Shown here one piece after another: positions 23,233 through 32,222 of a stretch of DNA of 40,487 bases. The stretch covers positions 1-40,487 of the forward strand of contig CALFJB010000102.1 in assembly GCA_937877565.1 (NCBI GenBank). Direction: 5' to 3'. Position 1 is the stretch's first letter; every line of letters begins with the position of its first letter. Origin of the DNA: an uncultured Selenomonadales bacterium (GTDB lineage Bacteria > Bacillota > Negativicutes > Selenomonadales > Selenomonadaceae). The notes below the pieces were generated by a model. The model was not told the DNA's origin and did no database searches. It was given only the letters and a program-made list of their open reading frames with translations. The translations under genes and the position numbers were made by a program.

Positions 23233-24966
23233 ATGAAAGAATTACTTTTGGGAAACAAAGCCATTGCACGCGGCTTGTATGAAGCGGGCGTTTGTTTTGT
23301 TTCAAGTTATCCCGGCACGCCGTCAACAGAAATTACAGAAGAGGCGGCGAAGTTTGACGAAATTTACTGCGAATGGGCACCGAACGAAAAAGTAGCAATG
23401 GAGTCAGCATTTGGCGCAAGCTTGGCAGGCAGACGCGCTTTTTGCGGACAAAAACACGTTGGCTTGAATGTTGCCGCAGATCCGCTTTTTACAATGTCTT
23501 ATACAGGCGTCAACGCGGGACTTGTTATCGTGGTTGCTGATGATGCAGGTATGCACTCTTCGCAAAACGAACAGGACAGCCGCCACTACGCAATAGCCGC
23601 CAAAGTTCCAATGTTGGAGCCGTCAAATTCTGCGGAGGCGTTGGAATTTACAAAACTTGCTTACGAAATTTCCGAGCTTTTCGATACGCCCGTTATAATA
23701 AAAATGTGTACCCGCGTGGCACATTCTCAATCAGTGGTAGAAATTGGCGAGCGTCAAGTTCCAGAAAAATCCTACGAAAAAGATATTGCAAAATATGTAA
23801 TGATGCCCGGCAACGCCAAAAAGCGTCATCCCGTAGTTGAGGCGCGTACAAAAAGATTGATTGAATACGCTGAAAAAACGCCTATCAACCGCGAAGAAAT
23901 TTTTTCAGACGAAATTGGAATTATAACTTCTTCAACAAGTTATCAGTACGTCAAGGAAGTTTTCGGCGATACTGTCAGCGTTTTAAAATTGGGAATGATA
24001 AACCCGTTGCCGCCGCAAATGATTAAAAATTTCGCGTCGAAAGTTAAAAAATTGTACGTAGTTGAAGAACTTGACGACGTTATAGAAAGTTTTGTTAAAA
24101 CGTTGGGAATTGCCGTTGAAGGTAAAAGCATTTTGCCGAACATTGACGAATTTTCACAGAATTTAATTGCAAAGGCGTTTGGCAAAAAAATTTCTGAAGG
24201 CGTAACGCTTGAAGATAATATTCCCGGACGTCCGCCGGTAATGTGTGCGGGCTGTCCTCATCGCGGCTTGTTCTATTCCCTCAAAAAAAGAAATTGTACA
24301 GTTTTGGGCGATATTGGCTGCTACACTTTGGGCGCAGTGCCGCCGCTTAGCACGATTGAATTAACTCTTTGTATGGGCGCAAGTATCGGCGCAACTCACG
24401 GCTTTAATAAAATGCTCGGCGAAAAATCCGAAGGTAAAACCGTTGCAGTTATCGGCGATTCAACTTTTATGCACTCGGGAATGACGGGGCTTGCGAACGT
24501 TGCTTACAATCAATCCAATTCGACTGTAATTATTTTGGACAATTCAATTACAGGTATGACGGGACATCAGCAGAATCCTACAACCGGCTACAATATCAAA
24601 GGCGACCCCGCCGGAAAAATTAACCTTGAGGCGTTGGTTAAAGCTATGGGAATTAACCGAGTTAGAATTGTTGATCCGTACAACTTAAAAGAATGTGACG
24701 CCGCTATTAAAGAAGAATTAGCCGCCGCTGAACCGTCTGTAATTATTTCGCGCAGACCTTGCGCCTTGCTGAAGTACGTTAAACATAATCCGCCGCTTTA
24801 CGTTGATAAAGAAAAATGTATCGGCTGTAAATCTTGTATGAAAATCGGCTGTCCCGCAATTTCTATGAAAGACGGTAAAGCCGTTGTTGATTCTACGCAG
24901 TGCGTAGGTTGCGGCGTTTGCAGTCAACTTTGTCCCAAAAAAGCTTTTATGGCAACTGAAAAATAA
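23233..24966 (+). CDS. iorA: Indolepyruvate:ferredoxin oxidoreductase, alpha subunit
   Basis: A 577-aa subunit that oxidatively decarboxylates aryl pyruvates (indole-, phenyl- and hydroxyphenylpyruvate) to aryl-acetyl-CoA, passing electrons to ferredoxin. The N-terminal pyrimidine-binding part has FVSSYPGTPSTEITEEAAK. The thiamine-diphosphate part has MCAGCPHRGLFYSLKK, VLGDIGCYTLGAVPP and VIGDSTFMHSGMTGL. The C-terminus is a 2[4Fe-4S] ferredoxin domain, CIGCKSC and CVGCGVCSQLCP. ATG 23233 is chosen for its 6-base spacing to GGAGAG. The beta subunit is two genes downstream. Confidence 0.95.
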   Translation: MKELLLGNKAIARGLYEAGVCFVSSYPGTPSTEITEEAAKFDEIYCEWAPNEKVAMESAFGASLAGRRAFCGQKHVGLNVAADPLFTMSYTGVNAGLVIVVADDAGMHSSQNEQDSRHYAIAAKVPMLEPSNSAEALEFTKLAYEISELFDTPVIIKMCTRVAHSQSVVEIGERQVPEKSYEKDIAKYVMMPGNAKKRHPVVEARTKRLIEYAEKTPINREEIFSDEIGIITSSTSYQYVKEVFGDTVSVLKLGMINPLPPQMIKNFASKVKKLYVVEELDDVIESFVKTLGIAVEGKSILPNIDEFSQNLIAKAFGKKISEGVTLEDNIPGRPPVMCAGCPHRGLFYSLKKRNCTVLGDIGCYTLGAVPPLSTIELTLCMGASIGATHGFNKMLGEKSEGKTVAVIGDSTFMHSGMTGLANVAYNQSNSTVIILDNSITGMTGHQQNPTTGYNIKGDPAGKINLEALVKAMGINRVRIVDPYNLKECDAAIKEELAAAEPSVIISRRPCALLKYVKHNPPLYVDKEKCIGCKSCMKIGCPAISMKDGKAVVDSTQCVGCGVCSQLCPKKAFMATEK

Positions 24967-24981
24967 ATCGAGGCGTTTTAA

Positions 24982-26592
24982 TTGGAAGAATTTTTACTTA
25001 GCAACGAAACTTTTTCCGAAGTTACCGAAAAAATTCACGGCGAATTGGTAAAAACTAAGGCAACGAAAAAAGAAGTTATGATGGCTGATTTGTTGCTGGA
25101 AGAAACTTTTATGCGAATAACCGAAAATGGCGGCGTTCCTCAAATAAAAGTTTTGATTCGTAAAAGGCTCGGTGCGCTAATTTTGCAACTTGAATATGGC
25201 GGCGATGAATATAATCCGCTCGTTGAATTGAACGAATACAGCGAAGACGACGAAGATTATTTTCGCACGGTAATTTTGAAGTCTTACCGCTCCAAAATGA
25301 GTTATTCGCACTATTCGCAGAAAAATATTGTTACAATCCATTTTCACGACGTAAGCAACAAGCAAATTTATTACACGCTTTTTGGAATGGTCGGCGGCTT
25401 AATTGTCGGCTTGATTTTGAGAAATTTGGACTTGCCGGACGTTACAAATTTTTTCGACGTGACACTTGCAAAAAGTTTTCGCACAATGTTTTTGAATGCG
25501 CTGAATATGATGATTGCGCCGGTAATTTTTTTCAGTGTCATTAGCGGCGTAACAAGCATTACAAACGCGGCGGAAGTTGGCAGAATCGGCGGCAAATTGG
25601 TTGGACTTTACACGATAACCACGCTTATTGCGTCGGCGATTAGTATTTGTCTCGGCTACGCAGTTTTTAGCGGCGAAGTTCCGCAAATTGGAACGGTTGA
25701 AAGTTCCGCCGCCGTCGAAAGTCAATCAATTTCAGTTGTTTCAATGATTGTCGGGCTTATTCCAAAAAATTTAATCAGCCCAATAGTCAACGGCGAAATG
25801 TTGCAAATAATTTTCGTCGCCGTAATTTTTGGAATTTGTATAAACGGACTCGGCGCAAAAGTAAAAATTCTTCAAGATATTATCGACGCAATGAATACAT
25901 TCTGCTTGAATATGATTCGGCTGATTGTAAAATTCATTCCAATAGTAGCATTTTTGGCAATGGCGTCGCTGATGATAAATTTGGGAATGGACTCTGTATT
26001 TTTGCTCGGCGAATTGATTGTTGCAATTTTATTCGGCTGTCTGGTAATGGCGGGAATTTACGCGCTGATTTTAACTGCAGTGGGAAAAATTACGCCCGTG
26101 CCGTTTTTGAAAAAAATTTTGGGCTTTATCGCAATACCTTTATCAACAAGCAGCTCCAATGCAACAATGCCGTTTTCGCTGAAATTTTGTACTGAAAAAA
26201 TGGGAATTGCGCCAAAGTTGCCGTCGTTTTCAATACCAATAGGCGCAACAGTGAACATGGACGGCGGCTGTATATATTTGTCGCTTGCAAGCATAATGTT
26301 GGCGCGAATGTACGGAATTGAATTGACGCAGGATATTTTATTTACAATTTTTCTAACGGTTGTAGCGTTGTCAATCGGTGCGCCCGGCGTACCCGGCGGC
26401 GCGTTTGTCTGTTTGGCGTCAATCGTCATGGCGTTGGGGTTGCCTGCTGATGCAACGGCGGTAATTTTGGGAATTGATCCAATTTGTTCAATGTTGCGAG
26501 CCGCTTTAAATGCAACCGGTGATATTGCAATGACGGTAACGCTTGCTTGCAATGAAAATCTAATTGAAAAAAATGTTTACCTGAAAAATTAA
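24982..26592 (+). CDS. Dicarboxylate/amino-acid:cation symporter with N-terminal GHKL-like domain
   Basis: A 536-aa protein. Residues about 1-125 are soluble and look like a degenerate GHKL ATPase/anti-sigma fold: LLLEETFMRITENGG resembles an N box and LEYGGDEYNPL a D-box, but no G2 glycine lid is seen. Residues about 130-530 are a DAACS (SDF) transporter with many membrane helices, the hairpin STSSSNATMP, and NMDGG (usually NMDGT) in ATVNMDGGCIYLSLA. TTG start with GAGGCG upstream. It sits 15 bases after iorA and 14 before iorB, so it probably imports a substrate linked to aryl-pyruvate metabolism, such as glutamate or an aromatic acid (inference). A frameshifted relative lies at 32219-33785. 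Confidence 0.85.
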   Translation: MEEFLLSNETFSEVTEKIHGELVKTKATKKEVMMADLLLEETFMRITENGGVPQIKVLIRKRLGALILQLEYGGDEYNPLVELNEYSEDDEDYFRTVILKSYRSKMSYSHYSQKNIVTIHFHDVSNKQIYYTLFGMVGGLIVGLILRNLDLPDVTNFFDVTLAKSFRTMFLNALNMMIAPVIFFSVISGVTSITNAAEVGRIGGKLVGLYTITTLIASAISICLGYAVFSGEVPQIGTVESSAAVESQSISVVSMIVGLIPKNLISPIVNGEMLQIIFVAVIFGICINGLGAKVKILQDIIDAMNTFCLNMIRLIVKFIPIVAFLAMASLMINLGMDSVFLLGELIVAILFGCLVMAGIYALILTAVGKITPVPFLKKILGFIAIPLSTSSSNATMPFSLKFCTEKMGIAPKLPSFSIPIGATVNMDGGCIYLSLASIMLARMYGIELTQDILFTIFLTVVALSIGAPGVPGGAFVCLASIVMALGLPADATAVILGIDPICSMLRAALNATGDIAMTVTLACNENLIEKNVYLKN

Positions 26593-26606
26593 TCGGAGGA
26601 AATTTT

Positions 26607-27182
26607 ATGGAGACTAAAAATATAATAATCGTCGGAGTGGGCGGACAAGGTTCACTTTTGGCGAGTAAAATTTTGGGACACTTGCTTTTAAATCAAGGCT
26701 ACGACGTGAAAGTTTCTGAAGTGCACGGAATGAGCCAACGCGGCGGCAGTGTTATAACTTATGTACGTTTTGGCGATAAAGTTTATTCGCCGGTTGTCGA
26801 TAAGGGCGAAGCTGATTTTATAGTTTCGTTTGAAATTTTGGAAACTGCGCGATGGCTCGGTTGCTTGAAGGCGGGCGGGCAAATTGTCACGAATACCCAA
26901 CAAATTGATCCAATGCCGGTAATTATCGGCGCGGCTACATATCCTGAAAATCTTGTCGAAAAAATGCGTGCCAAAGGTTTAAAAGTTGACGCTATGGATT
27001 GTTTATCGCTTGCAAGACAGGCGGGCAGTCAAAAAGCCGTGAATATCGTTTTGCTCGGCAGATTGTCACATTACTTTGATATTCCTGAAAGTGCGTGGCA
27101 AGAATCTTTAAAAGCGAACGTACCGCCGAAATTTTTGGAATTGAATCAAAAGGCGTTTGAGCTTGGCAAACATTTTTCTTAG
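26607..27182 (+). CDS. iorB: Indolepyruvate:ferredoxin oxidoreductase, beta subunit
   Basis: A 191-aa gamma-type subunit of the 2-oxoacid:ferredoxin oxidoreductase family, partner of IorA. Visible features: IIIVGVGGQGSLLASKILGH, VSEVHGMSQRGGSVITYVRF and ADFIVSFEILETARWLG, all typical of IorB. SD GGAGG lies 7-8 bases before the ATG. Its TAG stop codon overlaps the first bases of an inverted repeat (27181-27247). The alpha and beta genes are separated by the symporter gene; in most genomes they are adjacent. Confidence 0.95.
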   Translation: METKNIIIVGVGGQGSLLASKILGHLLLNQGYDVKVSEVHGMSQRGGSVITYVRFGDKVYSPVVDKGEADFIVSFEILETARWLGCLKAGGQIVTNTQQIDPMPVIIGAATYPENLVEKMRAKGLKVDAMDCLSLARQAGSQKAVNIVLLGRLSHYFDIPESAWQESLKANVPPKFLELNQKAFELGKHFS

Positions 27183-27247
27183 GAAACAGGAAAGCAGGAT
27201 ACAGAAAACAGATTTTTGAAAACTCTGTATCCTGTCAACTGTTTCCT
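27181..27247. repeat. Inverted repeat of a dispersed family (AGGAAACAG / CTGTTTCCT)
   Basis: AGGAAACAG (27181-27189) and CAGGATACAG (27195-27204) are mirrored by CTGTATCCTG (27225-27234) and CTGTTTCCT (27239-27247). The same two words occur as a single arm at 35459-35488. Confidence 0.8.
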
Positions 27248-27254
27248 CTAAAAA

Positions 27255-27288
27255 GGCAGATTGAAAAATTTTTCAGTCTGTCTTTTTG
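27255..27288 (+). terminator. Terminator of the ior operon
   Basis: GGCAGATTGAAAAA pairs with TTTTTCAGTCTGTC (two G-U pairs), then a T-run. Confidence 0.75.
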
Positions 27289-27310
27289 TTTGAATAAAAA
27301 TTTTTTCAGC

Positions 27311-27339
27311 TTGCCAATATCGCCGAAAAATTATATTAT
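27311..27339 (+). promoter_or_regulatory. Promoter of the FlgT-like/TPR protein gene
   Basis: TTGCCA (27311-27316), 17-bp spacer, TATTAT (27334-27339). Confidence 0.65.
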
Positions 27340-27372
27340 TAGAAAAAGTTTTCAAAGGCGGTGATTTTGTTG

Positions 27373-28209
27373 TTGAAGAAAAAATTAGCAGTGGCAGTTT
27401 TAGGCGCGTTAATGTTTAGCCCTGCAATTTTGCCGCCAAATAATTTTTTCCCCGCGTCGATAGTTTGCGCCGAAGTTAAAACGATTGAGGCGGACGGCTA
27501 TTACATTATGGGCGACGGTACTGAAGAAAATCAAGGCGTTGCAAAGGAACGCGCCCGCGAAGACGCCAAACGCGCCGCCAGTGAACAGGCTTGTACTTTT
27601 ATTGAAAGTATTTCTGAAATTAAAAATGGTAACCTTACACGTGATGAAATTCGTACTTTTTCGGCGACGGTTTTAGAAATTATCAACGCTCCTGTTAAAA
27701 TCGAATCTAACGGAGATTCAATGGTTTTTCATTGTCATATTACAGCCAAAGTTGATACTAATAATGTTATGGAAAAACTTCAACAAGACCGCCAACAACT
27801 TGAAGAATTTTTAAGACAAACTAAAGAATTGTCTGACAAAATGGAAAAACTCAACGCAGAAATGCAAGCTTTACAAGAAAAATATAAAACCGCCTCTCAA
27901 TTTGAACGCGATAAAATCAACGTCGAAGTTAAAAGAAATGAAAATGACTTTTCTGCTATACAGTGGAATGAAAAAGGTAGAAATTATGATGCTTTAGGCG
28001 AATATTACAAAGCTATTGAATGTTTTAACAAGTCGATTGAATTAAATCCTAAATATGATGTAGCTTGGAATAATTTAGGATGTACATATTTAATTGGATT
28101 AGGTAATGCAAAAAAAGCTCTGAAATGTTTCAATAAAGCTATTAAATTAAATCCTCATCAAGGTAATTATAAAGAAAATCGCAATCTTGTCTTAGCCGAA
28201 ATGAAATAA
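27373..28209 (+). CDS. Exported protein: FlgT_N-like domain, coiled coil, TPR repeats
   Basis: A roughly 278-aa protein with a signal peptide ending near VCAEV. The domain after it (ADGYYIMGDGTEENQGVAKE, then AKRAASEQACTFIES) resembles FlgT N-terminal/LPP20-type periplasmic domains common in Negativicutes. A coiled coil follows (MEKLQQDRQQLEEFLRQTKE), then two tetratricopeptide repeats (YYKAIECFNKSIELNP, AKKALKCFNKAIKLNP). The start is uncertain: GTG 27361 lies within GGCGGTGA, so one of the TTG codons at 27367, 27370 or 27373 is more likely. Function unknown; probably an envelope scaffold protein. The TPR part uses codons that are more A/T-rich than the rest. Confidence 0.75.
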   Translation: MKKKLAVAVLGALMFSPAILPPNNFFPASIVCAEVKTIEADGYYIMGDGTEENQGVAKERAREDAKRAASEQACTFIESISEIKNGNLTRDEIRTFSATVLEIINAPVKIESNGDSMVFHCHITAKVDTNNVMEKLQQDRQQLEEFLRQTKELSDKMEKLNAEMQALQEKYKTASQFERDKINVEVKRNENDFSAIQWNEKGRNYDALGEYYKAIECFNKSIELNPKYDVAWNNLGCTYLIGLGNAKKALKCFNKAIKLNPHQGNYKENRNLVLAEMK

Positions 28210-28252
28210 TTTATATTTCTAAAATAAAAATTTTAAAGGAGCTGAAATTTTA

Positions 28253-29668
28253 ATGCTTAAGAAAACAAAAATCATCTGCACACAAGGACCGGCAACCGAC
28301 GCGCCGGGCGTCATTGAAAAACTTATTGAAAACGGTATGAACTGCGCGAGGTTTAACTTTTCGCACGGCGACCACGCAGGACACAAAATGCGTATTGACG
28401 CAGTACGCGCCGCCGCTCAAAAAATGAATCGTGTTGTAGCTTTAATGCTTGATACGAAAGGTCCTGAAATGCGTTTGGGCGAATTTGCAAACGGCGAAGT
28501 ACAACTTACGGCGGGAAACAAATTCACATTGACATTTGACGATACGCCGGGCGATGAAACACATTGCGCGGTTAGTCACAAAAAACTTTACGAAGAAGTT
28601 ACAATTGGCGAAAAACTTTTGCTTAGTGACGGACTTGTAGAGTTGCAAATTGACGAAATTAAAGATAAGGATATTATTACAACGGTTTTAAATTCCGGCA
28701 AAATGAGTACTCGTAAACGTGTAGCCGCGCCCGGTGCAACTTTAAGCCTTCCCGCAATTTCCGAACAAGACGAAAAAGATATTATTTTCGGCGTTGAAAA
28801 CGATATGGATTTTGTGGCGGCAAGTTTCATTCAACGCGCCTCTGACGTTGAAGAAATTAGAAAACTCATTGCGCGACACGGCGGACATATGGAAATTATC
28901 CCGAAAATCGAAAATCTTGCAGGCGTTCAAAATATCGACGATATTATAGCGGCGGCGGACGGGATTATGGTTGCACGCGGCGATTTGGGCGTTGAAATTC
29001 CCGCTGAAGATGTTCCCGTTATTCAAAAAGAAATTATCAGAAAATGCAACGACGCGGGCAAGCCGGTTATAGTTGCGACACAAATGCTTGAAAGTATGAC
29101 GACGAACCCGCGCCCGACTCGTGCGGAAGTTTCTGACGTTGGCAACGCAATTTTTGACGGCGCGGACGTTATAATGTTAAGCGGCGAAACTGCAAGCGGC
29201 AAATATCCTGTTGAAGCGGTTGCAACTATGACGAAAATTGCACAGCGCGTTGAAAAGGCACTTGCTTACAAACAAATTTTCCAAGATAAAGGCGTTCACA
29301 GAAAATTTTCACACACAGACGCCATTGCCCATGCAACGGTACAGCTTGCATACGAACTTAGCGCAAGCGCAATTATCACGCCTACAAAGTCCGGCTACAC
29401 AACCAAAATTGTTTCAAAATATCGCCCTCAAGCGGTTATTGTAGCATTTGCGCCCAATCAAGTTATAGCGCGTCATTTGGCGTTGCGTTGGGGTGTTTTC
29501 GTTGTTCCAGAAACCCCTTGGCTCAATCAAGATGAAATGTTTGCTTACGTTACAAGAATTTCGCTTGAAAATGGCTTTGTTAAAAAAGGCGATGTTACAG
29601 TTATTACAAGCGGCTTGAAATACGGCGCGGGCGGTACAAGTGCAATTCAACTTCACACTATTGAATAA
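28253..29668 (+). CDS. pyk: Pyruvate kinase
   Basis: A 471-aa glycolytic enzyme that makes pyruvate and ATP from phosphoenolpyruvate and ADP. Features: TKIICTQGPAT, NGMNCARFNFSHGDH, ALMLDTKGPEMRLGE, IPKIENLAGVQNIDDI, the active-site run GIMVARGDLGVEIPAEDVP, and MLESMTTNPRPTRAEVSDV. The C-terminal extra PEP-utilizer-like domain found in many Bacilli is absent, so it is the short form. AAAGGAG lies about 10 bases before the ATG. It is followed closely by the C69 peptidase gene. Confidence 0.96.
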   Translation: MLKKTKIICTQGPATDAPGVIEKLIENGMNCARFNFSHGDHAGHKMRIDAVRAAAQKMNRVVALMLDTKGPEMRLGEFANGEVQLTAGNKFTLTFDDTPGDETHCAVSHKKLYEEVTIGEKLLLSDGLVELQIDEIKDKDIITTVLNSGKMSTRKRVAAPGATLSLPAISEQDEKDIIFGVENDMDFVAASFIQRASDVEEIRKLIARHGGHMEIIPKIENLAGVQNIDDIIAAADGIMVARGDLGVEIPAEDVPVIQKEIIRKCNDAGKPVIVATQMLESMTTNPRPTRAEVSDVGNAIFDGADVIMLSGETASGKYPVEAVATMTKIAQRVEKALAYKQIFQDKGVHRKFSHTDAIAHATVQLAYELSASAIITPTKSGYTTKIVSKYRPQAVIVAFAPNQVIARHLALRWGVFVVPETPWLNQDEMFAYVTRISLENGFVKKGDVTVITSGLKYGAGGTSAIQLHTIE

Positions 29669-29696
29669 ATTTTTCTCAAATAAAGGAGGTTATGGA

Positions 29697-31301
29697 GTGC
29701 TCAAGAAAAAAATTGCCAAACTTACAGTAGGATTGGCGATTTTGACGCTTGCAAATTCCAATGTTCAAGCGGCTTGTACAACAGTTTTAGTAACAAAAGG
29801 CGCGTCCGCTGACGGTAGCGTTATGGTCGCTACTTCAGATGACGGCTTTAGCGGCGATCCAAACGTTGTATTCGTACCTGCGAAAAATCACACTAAGGGG
29901 AGCAAACGCCCCGTTTATCCCAGTTCCGCTTATGATGAATTACCTGAATATAATTGCTATTCCAGCCCAAATTTGGTAGCTCCCGAACGCGGCGAAGGGC
30001 GTACTTTTCCAAACGAACCTTTGACAAAACCGCTTGGCTACATTCCGCAAGTTGAACATACTTACGCTTATTTAGATGGCGATTATGGAATAATGAATGA
30101 ACATGGGCTGATTCTTGGCGAATGTACAGACAAATCGGCGCATTTGCCTGAACTTCCTTACAAAAACGGCGTTGGAATTTTTTATTCGTCGGAGTTGGGG
30201 CGTGTTGCGCTTGAACGTTGCAAAACGGCACAAGCGGCTATTAAACTTATGGGCGCGTTAATCGACGAATACGGGCTTTACGGCACGGCTGAAACTTTAT
30301 TGGTTGCTGACAGTAACGAAGGTTGGATTTTTGAAATGCAACCTGTACCTTCCGGCAAGGGCGGTTTGTGGATTGCCGAAAAAATTCCGGACGGTCATTT
30401 TGCCATTGCCGCAAATCAGTTGCGAATACGTGCAATTCGTGAAAATGATCCAAATCAAATGTTTAATCCACGCTTGCCGCAAATGCTTAAAGAATTAGGC
30501 TGGGCGGCTTATGATTCACAAGGTAATTTAGATTGGGTAAAATCTTTGCAAGCCGAAGAATTTAATCACCCGTATTACTCAATGCGGCGCGTTTGGCGCG
30601 GACTTAGTATCGTTTCGCCTTCGTTAAATCTTTCGCCGAATGTCAGTAACTGGGATTCTGATTATTATCCTTTGAGTGTGCGCCCCGACAAAAAATTAAG
30701 TGTCAATGACGTTATTAAATTGTACCGTGATTATTATCAGGGTACTGAATTTGACAAGAGCAAAAGTACTTTTGCGGGATTGTACGGCTCACCATACCAT
30801 TACCACACGGAAAAAAATACCGAACGTTCAATACTTTCAGCAAAGACAACTTATGCGTATGTCGCGCAGGTTAATGAAAAATTTCCCGCGCCTGTTTGTT
30901 GGGTAGCGACAAATAACGCGCTTGATAATCCTTTTGTGCCGTTTACGGTGGCGAAAATGCCTGCCGCTTACACCAACGCAATTACAAAAACTTATGACGC
31001 CTCGAAAATGTTTTGGGTTTCAAATCAAATTGCCGCGTTGAATCAAGGATTTTTCAGCGTCTTTGAACCGATTATTTCAGAAAATATTGAGCAAATGGAA
31101 AAAAATTCTTTAAAACTGGTTGAATCCTCTTTGAATTTGTCAAAAACGAAATTTGCCGCCGTGCTGAATGATAACGCTGTGAAAATTTTCAATGAACGCA
31201 AAAAGCTTTATGAGCGGCTTATAGTTAAGTTTGACAACGGCGCAGGTATTGATTACAGCGAAAAAAATTTGCCTGTTTCCTATGCGCCAACGAAATATTA
31301 A
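29697..31301 (+). CDS. Exported C69-family (PepD-like) dipeptidase
   Basis: A 534-aa Ntn-hydrolase. The GTG at 29697 is chosen: AAAGGAGG (29683-29690) lies 6-7 bases upstream and it gives a clean signal peptide MLKKKIAKLTVGLAILTLAN ending VQAA. Cleavage there exposes Cys27 (CTTVLVTKGASADGS), the N-terminal nucleophile of family C69. Further family marks: YGIMNEHGLILGECTDK, YGTAETLLVADSNEGWIFEM and HFAIAANQLRIRAI. It likely degrades dipeptides in the periplasm. A reading from 29640 would overlap pyk and hide the signal peptide. Confidence 0.88.
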   Translation: MLKKKIAKLTVGLAILTLANSNVQAACTTVLVTKGASADGSVMVATSDDGFSGDPNVVFVPAKNHTKGSKRPVYPSSAYDELPEYNCYSSPNLVAPERGEGRTFPNEPLTKPLGYIPQVEHTYAYLDGDYGIMNEHGLILGECTDKSAHLPELPYKNGVGIFYSSELGRVALERCKTAQAAIKLMGALIDEYGLYGTAETLLVADSNEGWIFEMQPVPSGKGGLWIAEKIPDGHFAIAANQLRIRAIRENDPNQMFNPRLPQMLKELGWAAYDSQGNLDWVKSLQAEEFNHPYYSMRRVWRGLSIVSPSLNLSPNVSNWDSDYYPLSVRPDKKLSVNDVIKLYRDYYQGTEFDKSKSTFAGLYGSPYHYHTEKNTERSILSAKTTYAYVAQVNEKFPAPVCWVATNNALDNPFVPFTVAKMPAAYTNAITKTYDASKMFWVSNQIAALNQGFFSVFEPIISENIEQMEKNSLKLVESSLNLSKTKFAAVLNDNAVKIFNERKKLYERLIVKFDNGAGIDYSEKNLPVSYAPTKY

Positions 31302-31311
31302 CTGCTTTAAA

Positions 31312-31352
31312 AGGGAGGTTACGCGGTCGGAAAAAGTCTGACCGCTTTTTTT
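31312..31352 (+). promoter_or_regulatory. Hairpin between ribosome site and start codon (or terminator)
   Basis: GGGAGG (31313-31318) is followed by stem GCGGTC (31323-31328) and GACCGC (31340-31345), a T-run, and then the ATG at 31353. It looks like a terminator for the peptidase gene, but the next start codon is fused to its T-run. The only Shine-Dalgarno lies before the stem. Confidence 0.6.
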
Positions 31353-32222
31353 ATGAAAAAAATTTTTTTACTGATTTTAGTTTTGTTATGCACGGGTTGC
31401 GGCGGCGGTAAATCTGACGACGGCAAATTAAAAATTGTAACTTCGTTTTATCCAATTTATCTTGAAACTGTTAATATTGTCGGCGATACTGAAGGCGTGG
31501 AAGTTATAAATTTGACTAAGCCTCAAACAGGTTGCTTGCACGATTACCAACTTACAACCGAAGATATGAAAACTTTGGAAACGGCAGATATTTTTGTTGT
31601 GAACGGCTTGGGAATGGAAAATTTTTTAGACAAGGTTACAAAAAATTTGAAAGTTATTGACGCCTCACACAGCGACGAAATTTATTTGATTAAAGACGGC
31701 GAAGAAATTAACCCGCACGTTTGGATGAGTATAACTTACGCAATGGCGCAAGTTAGAGAAATTCAGCGGCAACTTTGCGAATTAGACCCCGCGCACGCCG
31801 ACAAGTACAAAGATAACGCTTTTAATTATCTGAATGAACTTTCAGCCCTGCGCGACGAAATGCACTTTGCACTGGACAATTTGCCAAATAAAGATATTGT
31901 AACTTTCCATGAGGCGTTCCCGTATTTTGCGGCAGAATTTAAATTGAACATTGCGGGCGTTATCGAACGTGAACCCGGTACAGAGCCGACGCCTCAAGAA
32001 TTAACTGACACGATTAAAATTGTAAATAGTTTGCCGGTAAAAGTTTTGTTTACCGAGCCGCAATATTCGCCAAAAGCCGCTGAAACTATTGCACGTGAAA
32101 CCGGCGCAAAAATTTTTACACTTGATCCAATTACAACCGGCGACGCAAATTTTGAAAATAAAGACGACTACAAAAATAAAATGCGCCAAAATATGAAAAC
32201 GCTTACAGAGGCTTTACAATGA
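31353..32222 (+). CDS. ZnuA/AdcA-type metal-binding lipoprotein
   Basis: A 289-aa cluster A-I solute-binding protein for zinc or manganese. It has a lipoprotein signal, MKKIFLLILVLLCTGC, with lipidated Cys16. The metal ligands of the family fit His63 (CLHDYQ), His122 (NPHVWM), His186 (FHEAFPYFA) and Asp258 (LDPITTG). The His-rich loop of many ZnuA proteins is missing, so Zn or Mn cannot be decided. No permease or ATPase gene is adjacent. The ATG has no nearby ribosome site (see 31312-31352). Its stop overlaps the start of the next gene (ATGA at 32219). Confidence 0.87.
   Translation: MKKIFLLILVLLCTGCGGGKSDDGKLKIVTSFYPIYLETVNIVGDTEGVEVINLTKPQTGCLHDYQLTTEDMKTLETADIFVVNGLGMENFLDKVTKNLKVIDASHSDEIYLIKDGEEINPHVWMSITYAMAQVREIQRQLCELDPAHADKYKDNAFNYLNELSALRDEMHFALDNLPNKDIVTFHEAFPYFAAEFKLNIAGVIEREPGTEPTPQELTDTIKIVNSLPVKVLFTEPQYSPKAAETIARETGAKIFTLDPITTGDANFENKDDYKNKMRQNMKTLTEALQ

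Noticed and set aside
26058..26552. 164-codon open frame opposite the symporter
   Set aside because: Shadow of the symporter gene caused by its codon bias; no ribosome site or recognisable protein features.
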